A DNA stretch of 64,000 bases from Crocodylus rhombifer (taxonomy: Eukaryota > Chordata > Crocodylia > Crocodylidae): the NCBI GenBank assembly GCA_038503035.1, contig JAVSML010024318.1, forward strand, positions 147,891-211,890, read 5' to 3'. The notes under the pieces are model-generated. The model was given only the letters and a program-made list of their open reading frames with translations. It made no database searches and was not told where the DNA came from. The position numbers and the translations under genes are program-made. Positions 34,868 to 46,615 of the stretch are shown piece after piece; within the stretch, counting starts at the first letter, position 1; every line of letters starts with the position of its first letter.

Positions 34868-35455
34868 CAGGAGAGGTGGGCAGGCTCTGCAGAAAAAAAA
34901 AAATCAGGCCCCTCACTGCTTCTGCCTTCAGAATGCACCTGCTGAAGGCAGAAGTGGTGAGGGGCCCAATTTTTTTTTTCCGGCAGAGCTTGCCTGCCTC
35001 TCCTGCAACCAGGGGGGCAAGCTGCTGGTGAGCTGAGTGGTCCCTGTGCTGCAGGGGACTCCGGTCCTTCCGTCCACGGTGGTGGTGCCTGCTGGGACCA
35101 CCCACGTGGGCTGCTAGTGGGCCAGGTACTGCACCAGCTCAGAGGCAGCACCCAGCCCAATCCAACTATTCCCCAAGCATGCCCTCTGGAAGCCTGCCAG
35201 GTGGTGCTCCCCAGGCTGGCTTGGGAAACAGTTGGATTGGGCTGGGTACTGCCTCAATGCTGGGGCAGCACCTGGCCCCCTAGCAGCCTGCCTGAGTAGC
35301 CCTGGGGGACACTGCCACCACCGTAGAGGGAAGGACCAGGGGCAGGGGCTTCTTGGCTTGCTGGCTGTTCACCTGCCCAACCCCCACCCCCACCCGGGCT
35401 GGAGGCAGGCTCTGCCTCTGCAGAAAAAAAAAGAAAAAAGGATTGGGCCCCTTGC
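34868..35455. mobile_element. Three-armed fold-back element
   Basis: A short hairpin has arms 34868-34931 and 34942-35005 with a 10-base loop; each arm carries a run of A or T. The right arm of that hairpin is also the start of a larger fold-back: 34957-35178 pairs with 35219-35455 imperfectly, best at 35063-35178 with 35219-35337. The 12-base words 'attgaaacaatg' (34831) and 'attgaaacagtg' (35473) flank the whole in direct orientation and may be a target duplication. No ORF is convincing. Confidence 0.7.
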
Positions 35456-35811
35456 CATAATGTGACAGAAAAATTGAAACAGTGGTTTTCAATTAAAAAC
35501 CCAGCTTTTCTATTTAGGGGGCATATAATAAAACCCTGAGGACTAAACCCCTGTCACATGTACCCAGAATCTTAAGGTTGATGCACAGTGCATGGGGGGA
35601 GCAGCGCACCGAAGAATGAGATCTAAAAGAATGAACACACTGAAAAGGACCTGCCTAGACGTAACCACAGGGGAATGCTGAGTACCATGGTACATCTTAT
35701 ATCCTGTCCCCTGAACCTAAGCCCTTTATTTTAAAAACACTTCAGGCATCACCCTTTTCTTGTAAAATGTGGCTGCAGAAGCAAGGGAAGGAGGTGCTAC
35801 TTCCCTTTTTA

Positions 35812-35990
35812 TCCAGCAGCTCAGTGGTTTGAGCACACTCCCAGTGTGGGAGATCAAGTTCAATGCTCTTTGTCCAAAAACATTCAACCCCATTTCTACT
35901 TCTTCCCTGAAGAGTCCCTAGAGGACTAGGCTGTCTGCTCTTTGAAGAGGTGGGAGACTCACCATCTGTCCCATGGATGCTGTCTCACTT
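35812..35990 (+). mobile_element. tRNA-like SINE
   Basis: 'agctcagtggtttgagca' resembles box A, and 'agttcaatgc' about 30 bases on resembles box B. The rest of the SINE body is diverged. Confidence 0.5.
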
Positions 35991-36065
35991 TGTGTAAAGA
36001 ATTCAGGATTTAATGGGCTATAGAGAAAGAGAGAGAGATCCAATCATAAGAAGGAGCACAACTCT

Positions 36066-36150
36066 TTAGGAGTCTGGTTAGAGCACTCAGCTGGGAGAGC
36101 AAAGTCCTGGGTTCCAGTCTTTGCTTTAAGGCTTTATGTAGTATATCCAA
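36066..36150 (+). mobile_element. tRNA-like SINE fragment
   Basis: 'ctggttagagcactc' (box A-like) and 'gggttccagtc' (box B-like) are spaced as in a tRNA. The flanks do not extend the tRNA fold, so it is a SINE head rather than a tRNA gene. Confidence 0.5.
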
Positions 36151-36604
36151 TGATGGTTTAATGTAAAATACATATAATAGTCCTTGGAACAGGTCTTCTC
36201 CTTTGGGACACTTGGGCCAAAGACTGCCTTGTTTGCATATCCCAATCAATCTTCAGTGCAGGATGCCAAGTTGCTTGGCACTGACAAAACTGATGCACTT
36301 CTGGGCAACCCCCAAAACAGAACATGGGATGAGTGGGGAACTTTAGTATCAGAAAACCAGATATCCATGGAGATTAGTGGTCTCCAACGTTAGGGGGCAG
36401 CTGAGACTTAGATGCCTAAGTGTGATGCTATTTCACCCTGCTCCTATGCCTAAAAGTGTTCATGTGCTTACTTTCATAACACATCATCATTTTAGTCTTG
36501 AGACTAAGTCGGCAGGCAGGAGGATCTATGCACTTTTGAATTAATTGTTTTTGTGGGGGAGGGGATAGGAACAGATTTAGGTACCTACATCCACTTAGAC
36601 ACTT

Positions 36605-37419
36605 AGGCTAGGCATAGACAGTCAAAAAGCCCAAGGCTGAATCAATTCAGTCTTTGCAGGTTAGTCTACACTGCACAGATTAAATTGAAACAGAAGTGAA
36701 CAGACATTACCTTTAATTCAGGAAATGCAGCAACATGCCTACAGTGGCTCAGGCCAGAAGCTCTGGGTGCTAAAGCAGGGCTCTCTGGCTATGTATTCTC
36801 TTCTTCTTCCCACTGCCCCTGAGATCTCTGTGATTTGCAGCCCAGAATTACAGCAGCAGGACTCTGCAGTGTTGCTCATTACTTCCTCTTCCTGTTTCCA
36901 GATGCCTCTGGGATATGTAGTCCACAGTTGCAGCCAGCAGTAAGTTTGAGTGGGGAAAGAGGTGTTCAACCCCGCTCCCTGGCCCCAGACCCCAGCCAGG
37001 GTTTGCCTGGGGGCGGTAGGGGGGAGGAGAAGTTTCACTCTATCCCTCCCCCTCCCTGAAGACTAAGTTGCATCCCTAGCCAGGCTTGCTGCCCCCCCCC
37101 CTTATTAGGCAGCCCTCACTGCTCCAGTTAGGGAGCAGAGGGGCAGAGCCAACCCTGCTTTCTGGAGCAGACAGCACAGCACAGCCCAGGGCTGAAAAGC
37201 ATGCTGGGAGACTGTGATTTAACTTGAACTAGGAAGGGGTCTGGAACAGAAGTTTCATAAACTAGTTTGACCCAGATCAGTTAAGTCTGAAACTACATTC
37301 AGCCAGGTTTATCTTAAATCAGTTTCAGCCATTTTGAAACTGGTTTATGTGCACTGAACTTCTGTGCTGTTACCCACTTAAACTGGTTTGTGTGTAACTT
37401 CTGTCCCTAACCTCTTGGG
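36605..37419. mobile_element. Probable nonautonomous DNA transposon
   Basis: The left end 'taggctaggcatagacagtc' is loosely mirrored at the right end by 'gtaacttctgtccctaacc'. Both sides have AAACTGGTTTA-like words in opposite orientation. The arms are imperfect and no target duplication is clear. A poly-C run lies near 37092. Confidence 0.4.
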
Positions 37420-38879
37420 ATCTGGCCCTTAGAGTCTACTTACATCCTCTTTTAAATCTTGACCCCTAAACTACACAATATTTGTAGCAGTATAACTATG
37501 TTGCTATTAATTATTATTAGTATGGTCATATTTTATTACTAATATGGGCACACTATTACAACTCCCAGTATGCAAAAAAGTTGTACCACATAAAGGTCAC
37601 TGTCTAGATCCCTTCCACAGAGATGCCTTTGTTAGTATAATAATGCATTTTCATAACATTATGTTTGTGTCCACAATCAGGGTTCTTTACTGCATTAACT
37701 CTACTGGTGTACTTCAAGAGGTAAACTTTTGTGCGCAGGGAAAACTCACTCATATAAGCAAGTGGATGAAGTACAGGGCAATGGTGAATGAGCCTTAAGT
37801 CTGTGAGTCACACCACCTTGGCTCTATCTGGTTGTCATAAAATATTAAGGAGGACATATTCAGAAAGACCCACTTGAACATGTCACAGGCTTGCTCAGCT
37901 AATGTCAGCTGGAAGATGTTGCCTTTTTTTTAAAACAAACTGAAAAAAATAAAATAAATACAGAACAGCAACAGGCAAGAGGCAAAATCTTTACTTCCGC
38001 CTAAGTAAGGAACTCAGAATTTGGTCTGAGATATTTATTCAGGACATCTTCTCCCCCTCCCCCACAAAAAATACACAGCATGAACTTTCCCACAATTTAA
38101 AATTTATCATGCAATGAGAGTGAAACCAAATGTATGATGTCTACAGTCATCTCACGAGGTGCTATTACCACATTAGATCTGAAGAAGTAATCAGCCCTAG
38201 GCCTGTATACAAGGAACTGCTAGGCACTGAAAGAAGTGGTGTTGGTTACTTAATAAGTGTCCTTCTTCCTCAGGAATTAGTGCCAAAACCATACCCCAAC
38301 ATAATACTAGGGGGTGCTCTGTTGATAGAGGAGATGTAAAAACAAAATCTGACCACTTACGGGTTTTAAAACTCCCAAGGATTTTTTTAAACTGGGAATC
38401 GAGTTATTAACTTCATTTTATAGTTACATTTCAACTCTGTTAAGTATTGCACATTTTACTAGTTGGTTTGCTGTGTTCTGTAAGTGTCAGCCAGCTATGG
38501 CACTCTGTTTGCTATTCAAAAATATACACTCATGTTGTTACGTGCTGTTAAACAGCTCTTCTGTTTCACCCCAGAGATAGTTACATTTCAGGGATGAGGG
38601 AAGCAATCCTGGTATTTAAAGGTAAAGAGCCAGATCCTATTTATCTTTCACGTGCCTAAGTGATAGGGACATAGCTACGTACCTGCAGTTTTTGGCATTT
38701 ACACACAATTTATAATTTATAGTTCAGTGTTGCCCACGCTAGCCTACTGAGTTTGCTCTGGCCAGGCCAGTACCCCGGGTAAGCAGAATCACCCAGGTAT
38801 CTGCGTAAGACCATGAAAATCCCAGAATTTTAGTCAAGCAAAAACCACAACTGGATGAGGGGTCTAGACAATGTGTAGC
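37420..38879. other. Unassigned DNA
   Basis: I see no gene and no named repeat in this stretch. Confidence 0.4.
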
Positions 38880-39010
38880 TTGTGGCCTGGTGGTTAGAGC
38901 ACTTTGCTGGGAAGCAAGAGATGCAGGCTCATCCACTCCCACTTTGGTAAGGAGGGTTTAGAACCTGGGTTTCCTGGGAGAGTGTGCTAACCATGTGGCC
39001 AAAAGCTAGA
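38880..39010. mobile_element. Head-to-head tRNA-like SINE pair
   Basis: The plus strand at 38882 reads 'ggcctggtggttagagcac', box A-like. The minus strand from about 39005 reads 'ggccacatggttagcacac' with box B-like 'ccaggttc' further in. Two tRNA-like heads thus face each other within 130 bases. Confidence 0.5.
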
Positions 39011-39284
39011 AGTGTTGTTGTTTTCCTCCCTCCAGCAGGTATATACAACTCTGTTTCTCCACAGGAAGAAATGTATCCCAAACTGTGTAGAAGTACCAAA
39101 AATTGCAGTTTTGCAGCTACATGGGTGCCATTTAAAGGTAAGTATGATGTGGCAAAAAGTGCCTTGGAGCCTTCACATGGAAAAGCACCACAGAAATGTG
39201 AGATGGTACTCTGGTTAGCAGTTCCTCTTTCAGGCAGGAGATGGCTATGAATAACAGTCTCTGCAGAGCAATGACTGTCTAAAA

Positions 39285-39554
39285 CAGTGTTTCTCAACAC
39301 TCCTTGGACTGAAGGCACCCCTCCATAACTTCTGACAATTGAGTGGCACACAACTGCAACAACTAATTTAAATATTACAGTGCTTGCTTCATTTCAGAGG
39401 GACTGGGCACTGGAAGTGGAGGATCAGCCAGTCAGGGACAAGCCTGAGTCGATGCTTATTGACTTACATTCATTTATCTCCTCACACCTCCTGCCACTGT
39501 GCAAAGGATTTGGGGGCACCCCAGGGTATGCAGTATCCTGGATGAGAATCACCA
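39285..39554. mobile_element. hAT-like nonautonomous element 3
   Basis: The left end 'cagtgtttctcaac' and right end 'tgagaatcacca' are typical hAT termini. Flanks 'gtctaaaa' (39277-39284) and 'gcctaaaa' (39555-39562) match at 7 of 8. Only 270 bp long, with no ORF. Confidence 0.7.
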
Positions 39555-39599
39555 GCCTAAAATATAGTAAACAGAACTGGTGGCATCTGATTACCTCAC

Positions 39600-39835
39600 T
39601 AGGCGCATCTACATGAGACAATGCCCACTGGACTAATTCTACTGTGCATTGGCATGGCTGGCAAAAACCATGCTAATGTGCTAATGTACAGTAGATTAGT
39701 CCAACGAGCATTAAGCATCACAAAAAAGTGTTCATTTGCACTAATGCACAGTAGACTTAGTTCAATGAACATTAAGTGTCACAAGAAAAGTGTTTGCGTT
39801 ACTGCCAGTCATAGGTGACTAGTGCCTCCCGAGTC
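39600..39835 (+). mobile_element. MITE, 'CTACATGAGA' family, copy 2
   Basis: It starts 'gcgcatctacatgagac' and shares long blocks with the reverse complement of 10434-10665. It also has an internal direct duplication: 'cagtagattagtccaacgag' and 'cagtagacttagttcaatga', about 65 bases apart. Confidence 0.6.
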
Positions 39836-40399
39836 TAGGGGGGCACCAGATCCCCCTCCACCCCAGAGCACATGTAAGGACATCCCAAATGCCCACATGC
39901 CTAAGGGAGTTAAGCAAGTAGAAATAGTTAGAACATAACCACCACAAGGAAAACTTCTAGCTGTAGCACCAGAATTTGAACCAGCTGCAATTTAGTTGCA
40001 TACTCCTTGGAACACTGGGTCCTAAGGTGAATACTGAATCTTAGGACTCCAATTTTGCCCTTGAAAATTTGGATCTGTCTTGCCAAAATTTGGCCTGTAA
40101 TGTTTTAAAAGAGTACATGAGTGAGAAGTGCTCTACCATTCTGTCTTTGAAATTTGATTGCTATTTGTGCTGACTGCTTTGCCCTTCAGTGCTTCTAACC
40201 CTCCGTCATTCCAGAGGCTTCATTCTCTTTGAGGCCACCATATTGTTGGAGCCTCAGAACCCTAATTCTGGAGTGTACAACCATGTCTCCAAGGATTTTA
40301 TACCTTTGGTTTTTACTCTTTTGCACCTCTTCACTGTGATTAGGATCCAAAGCAGATGGCAGGAAATAGCCGAGACATATCTGGGTTGTGTAACTAATG
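39836..40399. other. Unassigned DNA
   Basis: No gene is seen. 40195-40290 resembles 44490-44560 ('ttctttgaggc', then 'gttagaacc' or 'ttggagcct'), suggesting a low-copy dispersed repeat. Confidence 0.35.
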
Positions 40400-41312
40400 C
40401 AGGAGTGGATAATTATTTGGGCTGGAGGGCCACTTAAAGAGATTTGGTGAGCTGTTGAGGGCTGGGGGCTGTGGTGCTGACCTGGCCTGGCATGTGGGGC
40501 AGAGGTGGGGTAATTGATCTATGACCCAGGTTCCTCCACCCTGCATTCACCACCGGAGACAGAGCAACCAGGTGGGGACTCTATGGGGACTGGCTGGACA
40601 CCACCCAGCAGGTTGTGCTCAACTGGGCAGATGGGCTGGGGCTGTGGGCAGGCAGGGAGTGATGTCTGGGAGTGGAACAGGTGGGCAAGGGCTGGGGCCA
40701 GGATCGCAGGGTATTGACACGGACTGGGGCCAGGATCGCAGAGTCCCAAGCACAGCTGCAATCCACTCCCCACACATGCCTGTGATGGGCGCTGGTTCTG
40801 TGGGCAGGGGCTTGTATGTAGCTGACTGCAGCTCTGCCCCAGGCCCCAGCCCCATGCCGTCACCACAGCGAGGTCTTGGCCCTTGCCTGCCTGTCCTTCT
40901 CCTGGATGTCACTCCCTGCCCACCCATCCAATCTGCCTAGCCCAGAGCATCTTGCCTGCAGGGGTCCCAGGCTGGTCTCCATGTAGATCCCGCCTACCCA
41001 CTCCTTCCAGTGCCCCCCGCAGTAAGTGTGGGGTGGATGGGCTGGGGTGCACCTGGGTCCAGCAGTGGCAGTGACACTGCCAATGGCAGCTAGAAGGAGC
41101 CATCACCGTCAGTGCTGCCAGGAAGCTGAGTCCAGCTGCTGCACGGCCCCAGCACTGCTGCATGCCCAGGGGCAGTGGGACCAACCACATGTGCTATAGC
41201 CAGGGCTGTCCTCCCAGTCTGGGCAGGGCTGGGCCAAGGGACCCACCACAGGCTGGATAAAATTCCTTGGTGGGCCAGATCCAGCCCATGAGCCATATTT
41301 TGCTCACTCCTA
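40400..41312. mobile_element. hAT-like nonautonomous element 4
   Basis: The left end 'caggagtggataattatttg' and the reverse complement of the right end 'taggagtgagcaaaatatgg' are inverted repeats followed by shared 'ggctgga-ggcca' blocks. Flanks 'aactaatg' and 'ctttaatg' agree in the last five bases. The GC-rich interior holds short tandem copies of 'ggggccaggatcgcag'. Frames inside are compositional. Confidence 0.6.
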
Positions 41313-43019
41313 CTTTAATGGCTTTGCTTCCTGCACACTATATCTTTATAAGAGCTTGTTGGAGGTAGTGGTCATTTTGTGTTCACTTCGTATGAACTCT
41401 AGTTCTCTGCTCTGTGAAAAATCTTGAATAAAAATCCTGGCTCCACTGAAGCTGAGGGAAATTTTGTCAGTGATTTCATTGGGGTCAGGACTTCACCCTT
41501 TTTACTGGTTCTTTGTTTTTCTCCATGATCTGAAGTAAGTTGCAGAGCCAGTGTGTGTATTGGCTTTTTATGCATGGAAAGAAATCTAGAGAAACAGTGC
41601 AAAGATGCTGCAAGAAATTTTATTGTACGTTCAAGAAATCCTATTAGGTGGCCTACAGTCTGGAAATATTTAAAGCAAGATGAAATAACTGGATGGTGTG
41701 CCCATCAATAAAGGGCATTGATATTTTAATTTACCCTGATCACCATTCAGATCCCACTTTCTTTCTGCTACAACCCTCCCCTTATTTTCTAACCTACAGT
41801 ATCTTTCTTCCCCTAACTTCTTCCCCACAGGTCCATTATCTTTCCTTGTCTCTCTTGTTGTCCTATGCCTGTTCAGTTTTTTGTTCCCTTTAGATTGCCT
41901 TAATATTGAGATCCCATCTTCAGCCACTGGAGGGGTTTGGTTTTCCCAGTCTCCTTAGGCCCCTTTTTCTTTGTCTGTGAATTCATCTCTGCCTGCCTCT
42001 CCCTCCCCATTGCCCACATCCTGATCATGAAAGCCAGATGGATTAATCCAGCATGGAGCACCCTATATGAGTCATGACAGCTTGCTAAGGCATGCAGTGC
42101 TGATGAAAGGCAGCCCTGATGGGCTCTGTCAGGGTTCCTGGAGAAACAATGTGGAAAAAAATCCACTGCCCTATATCCCAGCTCCAACATCCAGGCTCCC
42201 GAGACAGGGAGGCACCAATTTAAGTAGTGAGGAAAGACCTAACATGCTATTCCTCACCCATACCTCCTCCTTTCTCGGATCCCAGGAAGGGCCCTTGCCA
42301 AAATTGCTCCTGGCTCAGGTGCCTGCTAGCACGTGCATGGTCAGCTGCAAACCTGCTGGTCCAAATTTGCCACTGGCAACTCCACTTGTTTCTGTGGGTA
42401 TAACCTAGCCCACTCTACTGACAGGGCCAGGGAGCTGGCAGATGATTTGAATGCTTAGTGCACTCTAGAAATTTGTGGTAGGTCAGTAATGCCAGGCCCC
42501 TTTAGCCCACACCTCCTTCTCCTGAGAACTTACCGTTGGCCAAAACAACTTATATTTGGGGCCTCACAGGATTGTTTCCAGTAGGAAGAGAAACAAACAA
42601 TCCATAACAAAGTCCTGTTTTCCAGAACGTGGTAGAAAAAAGCAGCAACAGGCTGTTTTCTTAGTTCTCAGTCTGTTCCTCCAGTCAGTTCTGTGCCCAG
42701 TAAGTTCTGCCTCTCTGCTTCCTTTGGGGCCACACTCGAAACTGCCTCCCTTGCTGTTTGCTAGCTCTTTCCTCGCTAATTCACACACATCTTGCCAAAT
42801 CTGTACTCCCTGCATTTGCAGCTGGCAGCTCCCCACTCTACATGACTTATCTTCTGATCAGGCCTAACCATATATCCCATTGCCTCAGGCAGTGGCTTCA
42901 CACGTTTCTAGCTATTTCACTATATTAAGGGTATTACTGTGCTTTCTTTTTAGCCTGAGAAAGGTGCTTAGCATTTGCTATTTTTTCCCAGATCCGTGAT
43001 GGCAGCTATTAACATATTC
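41313..43019. other. Unassigned DNA
   Basis: I see no gene or recognisable repeat in this stretch. Confidence 0.4.
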
Positions 43020-43127
43020 AGTGGGTGTGTTTACATGAGATACTTTACTGCATATTAGACTAATCTAATGCACAGTAAAGTGTCACCATTTATATGAGTG
43101 TAGAAATTACTGCACAGTAGATTAGTT

Positions 43128-43741
43128 CAGTGGTTCCTAAACTCTGACAGATTGCGTATCACCAATATAAAACAATACAGCCTTAAGGACCACCAGCATA
43201 TTTTTCATACACACACACACACACATACACACACACACGGTGCAGCCTGGTGGTGGGACACACATGGTGTCACACCTGGCTCTTGAGGCAATGGCAACAG
43301 AGCGCAGAACCCAGCACACAGCAGGCAGCCTGCCTCCACCCCATGCGCAAATCTGGAGAGCACGTGCCTCCCATGCCTCCCCTGGGGTGCGCACAGCAGC
43401 AGGAGTCCCCCTGCACCACCTGGACAAGCCACCTTGGGTTTTAACCATCCCACCACCCACCCCAGGGTCCCAGCCCCTGCCCCTGCCTCACTCCCTCCTT
43501 CACTTTGGGGGGCCTTGATCTGCCCCCTGCACCCCTTCTCTCCTCCATGCCCTTTCCCCCCAAGACACTTACCTGCTGGGTGCTGCTCCACATGCGGCTG
43601 GGCTGTGTTCCTGGTCACCTACAGCAGGCTGTGGCTGGATGTCTATGTGTGTGTGTGCCTCTCCCACCGGCCTTCCATGTACCACTCACAGATTGTCTGC
43701 GTACCACTGATGTCACCCGTGCCATAGTTTGGGAACCACTG
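43128..43741. mobile_element. hAT-like nonautonomous element 5, nested
   Basis: The left terminus 'cagtggttcctaaact' and right terminus 'agtttgggaaccactg' are near-perfect hAT inverted repeats. The 8-bp flanks 'gattagtt' (43120-43127) and 'gattagtc' (43742-43749) differ at one base. The interior includes a (CA)n tract at 43209-43238 and GC-rich sequence without a transposase. Confidence 0.85.
43209..43238. repeat. (CA)n microsatellite
   Basis: About 15 CA steps with one interruption, inside the nested hAT-like element. Confidence 0.85.
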
Positions 43742-44245
43742 GATTAGTCTAATGCACCATTTTCTAGTACCTGTAGATACAAGAACTAAAAATCAGTTCA
43801 TTAAACTAACGTACTGAAGTGCACATGTAGATGCTGATCAGGAGCAAATTGCTCCTGGTCAGTCTGGGCAGCAGGGAGCCACAGAGGGCAGGAAGAGATG
43901 TCCCAGTGGGACCCTACCAGTCAGTCATGTGGAGATTGGGCCCCATCCCAATCTCCACAGGGAAGGGTAAGCTGTCCTGACTGCTACGCAGCTGCCTCTC
44001 AGCCATGTGGAGATTGGGACCAGCCCCTGTGCCCCCTGCCAGCCCAGGGATGGCCCTCAAGGGAGTCTGAAGCTCCCCCTGGCTACTGCAGGGGGGCAGA
44101 GAAAGGCAGGAGCAGCCTTAGACTGAACAAATTTGGTCCTGATGAACATGTGTTCAGATGCATGTGAGGGTGCAATTTAATGCACCTGAATTTTTTGCGC
44201 AGAAAATTCAGGTGCATGAATTGCAATGTAGATGTGCCCTGGTAC

Positions 44246-46287
44246 ATTAGTACCTGAAATTTTCTTTTTCATCCACTCTTTTTATTTATACCCTTATCTT
44301 ATTTTCCTTATTTCTCATGTTATATGACCAACATGGCTGATTTCCAGACTATTAAACCCCTCCCACTAAATTGCAGCTTGACCTAGCTTTGCCAAGTCAG
44401 AGTATCACTTTTAGTATGCTCTTGTTCAAAACTTTGGAGTACTGTACTACAGTGACATAGCATCTTGTGTAGATATGCCCAATATGTTAAAATGGTGTGC
44501 TTCTTTGAGGCTACCAGACTGTTAGAACCTTGGACCCCCAGACTGGAGCAGGCAGAAAGAGCTGTGCTTAGACCTATGCCTGAGTTGGGATACACTTGGA
44601 TTTTTCCTTATTTAGCGATGCATGTGTATGCATTTGCACACATACACACATATGGGCATGGACACGGGTGTATTTATGCATGCACGTGTGCACATGCACA
44701 CACATTCCACTTCATCTTTCAGGATCTCAAAGCATGTAACAGCTACCATATGTCCTTCAGCCTTTAAAAGCAAAATTCATGCATGGCCTGGAGGCTAATT
44801 CTGAGACACTCTCTAAGGACACAGGACTTAGCTTATGGATAGAGGACATAGCCTATGGGATCTGTTCCATCTGTGCCACTAGTCTGACTTCTATAGGGGC
44901 AGAGACAGATGCTTCAGGGCATGATGTAAAAACCCAGGGGTAGATAAATATGGGCTGGAAGTTCCTGATTTGTCTTCTCTTATTTAGCATGCATCATCTT
45001 CTGCTTTATTCCATCTCTCGCTTTTTATTTTGCTATTTTGGACCCAAACAAACTCTCTACCCACTTTATTTTGATATATCCTTCATCGTGTCTGTTGCTA
45101 AGCTTTACCTCAACCCCTAGTTTCCCTTCACTCACACTGGTATAAACTCCTTCACAGTCACACCAGTATAAATCTAGTGTAAAGTGAGAAGTGAACGTGG
45201 CCCTTCGTTCCCTTACCTTCCCTGCATAAATCAATCCCTGCTTCAACCCCTTCAGTTGTTTTTGCAGGGCCAAAACATGCCTCAAGAAGGTTTTAGTGAG
45301 TTTAGAGAGATCAAATGCACTTAGAAGATCAACACTTACTGACAGTTATGCAGGCAATGTAGCCAACTCCAGTGAGCAAAAACCCCAAGACGCAGACTGC
45401 TCAGGGCATAGAGGCAAGGTTATTTGAGTAGATATGATCTCTTTTATTAGACCAACTGAGTACTGTAGTTGGAAAAAAGTTCTTTGCAAGCTTTTGGGCC
45501 CAATCAACCCTTTTCAGGCATAGGGAGTCAGAGGACACACGAAGGGAGGATAAGTTGGCAAAAGCTTCTTCAGCAATTTATCAGCAAGCCTGCTTTTCCC
45601 TGATCAGTCATAATCTTACTCAGTATAAACTTGCCCCTTCATCTCAGCAGAGAACAGAGGCAGATTAGGTGCCAGGAGGTTCTAGTTATACTGGCTTTAT
45701 TACAGTAAAAGTTCCATCTAAAGTTTAACTGTGAAGTAATAGCTCATGCTTCTCCTTTCCCAGTGTCTCCTGCCTGGGTTGGAAGAGCTGCTAGTTTCTC
45801 CTGAGCTGCAGTTCTTGTACTGCTCCCTACAGCACCTCCTGCTGGGAGACGCCAGGCCAGAAATTGTTGTGAGCTCCTGTGCGTCTTTTTCAGTATGTAG
45901 TAGAATCTCTTCTCTTTTGGGCACTTCTCTGAAGTTGTTAGTGCATAGTTAACGAAGGCAGGGGATCCCACTAACTACCCACTTGGAAAGCAGAGCACCT
46001 TGAAATGTACCTTGCACAAAGGCATTCTGAAGCAGTAAGTCAGTGCAGAATAACAAGAGCATTGCAGATTCACCCCGTAGTTCACTGCACTAACTTTTCT
46101 GTGAAGGCAAGCCCATGGTGTGAAGAGCTTCCATAGGTAGCAGCACTTCGTAATCTTTAATTGGAACTAGAATTTTTTTTCCCCAAAAAACCCATGTGTC
46201 CTGCTGAAAGTGTAAGAATAGCTGCCCAAATAAAAACATCCTAGTGTTGGGGCAAGTAAGTGGTGTCTCCATGTGGGAAGCACATTA
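44246..46287. other. Unassigned DNA with one dispersed repeat
   Basis: No gene is supported. 45415-45545 contains 'ctcttttattagaccaact' and 'gcaagcttttgggcc', words I associate with a dispersed reptile repeat of unknown class. 44635-44705 is CA/TG-rich. Confidence 0.4.
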
Positions 46288-46288
46288 G

Positions 46289-46615
46289 GGGCACGTCCAG
46301 ATGAGTGTGCACACGTGCTTTGTGGTGCCTCAAAGGCTTTTGCAAAACTAAGACAGCACATGTGAATAGAAAATCCCAGTATCTAAAAAAACCCAGTTTT
46401 TTAAAACATGGGGTGGTGCACGTGGCTGTAGTGTGTGGCGTGTGAAACTGGAGCCTGGCCAGCCAGCGAAACGCTATGGCTACTGGCCAGGCTCTGTGCA
46501 CTAAGATCTCTGCCACTGAAGCCCCAGGACTCTAGGTAAGGCTGCTGAGGCTAGCCTAGGTGCCACTGCTATTTGTCCCTGGAAAACACATGTGTGTGCT
46601 CATCTGGATGTGCCC
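46289..46615. mobile_element. MITE with ~27-bp inverted repeats
   Basis: The left end 'gggcacgtccagatgagtgt' and the reverse complement of the right end 'gggcacatccagatgagcac' match with few differences and continue into ACACGTG/ACATGTG. The length is 327 bp with no ORF. The ends recall the CTACATGAGA family (GGGCACATC-ACATGAG) but the interior differs. Confidence 0.7.

Larger units (their letters stand above)
43020..44245. mobile_element. MITE, 'CTACATGAGA' family, copy 3 (interrupted)
   Basis: The left end 'gtgtgtttacatgagatac' and the reverse complement of the right end 'agggcacatctacattgc' are inverted relatives. The interior shares 'ctaatgcacagtaaagtg' words with copies 1 and 2. It is interrupted at 43128-43741 by a hAT-like element. 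The right half also has 'catgtggagattggg' twice in direct orientation. Confidence 0.6.

Noticed and set aside
36066..36140. A possible tRNA gene
   Set aside because: Box A- and box B-like words are present, but the acceptor and anticodon arms do not pair. A SINE head explains it.
38929..39351. A 140-residue minus-strand frame
   Set aside because: It spans a SINE pair and part of a hAT-like element and has no domain.
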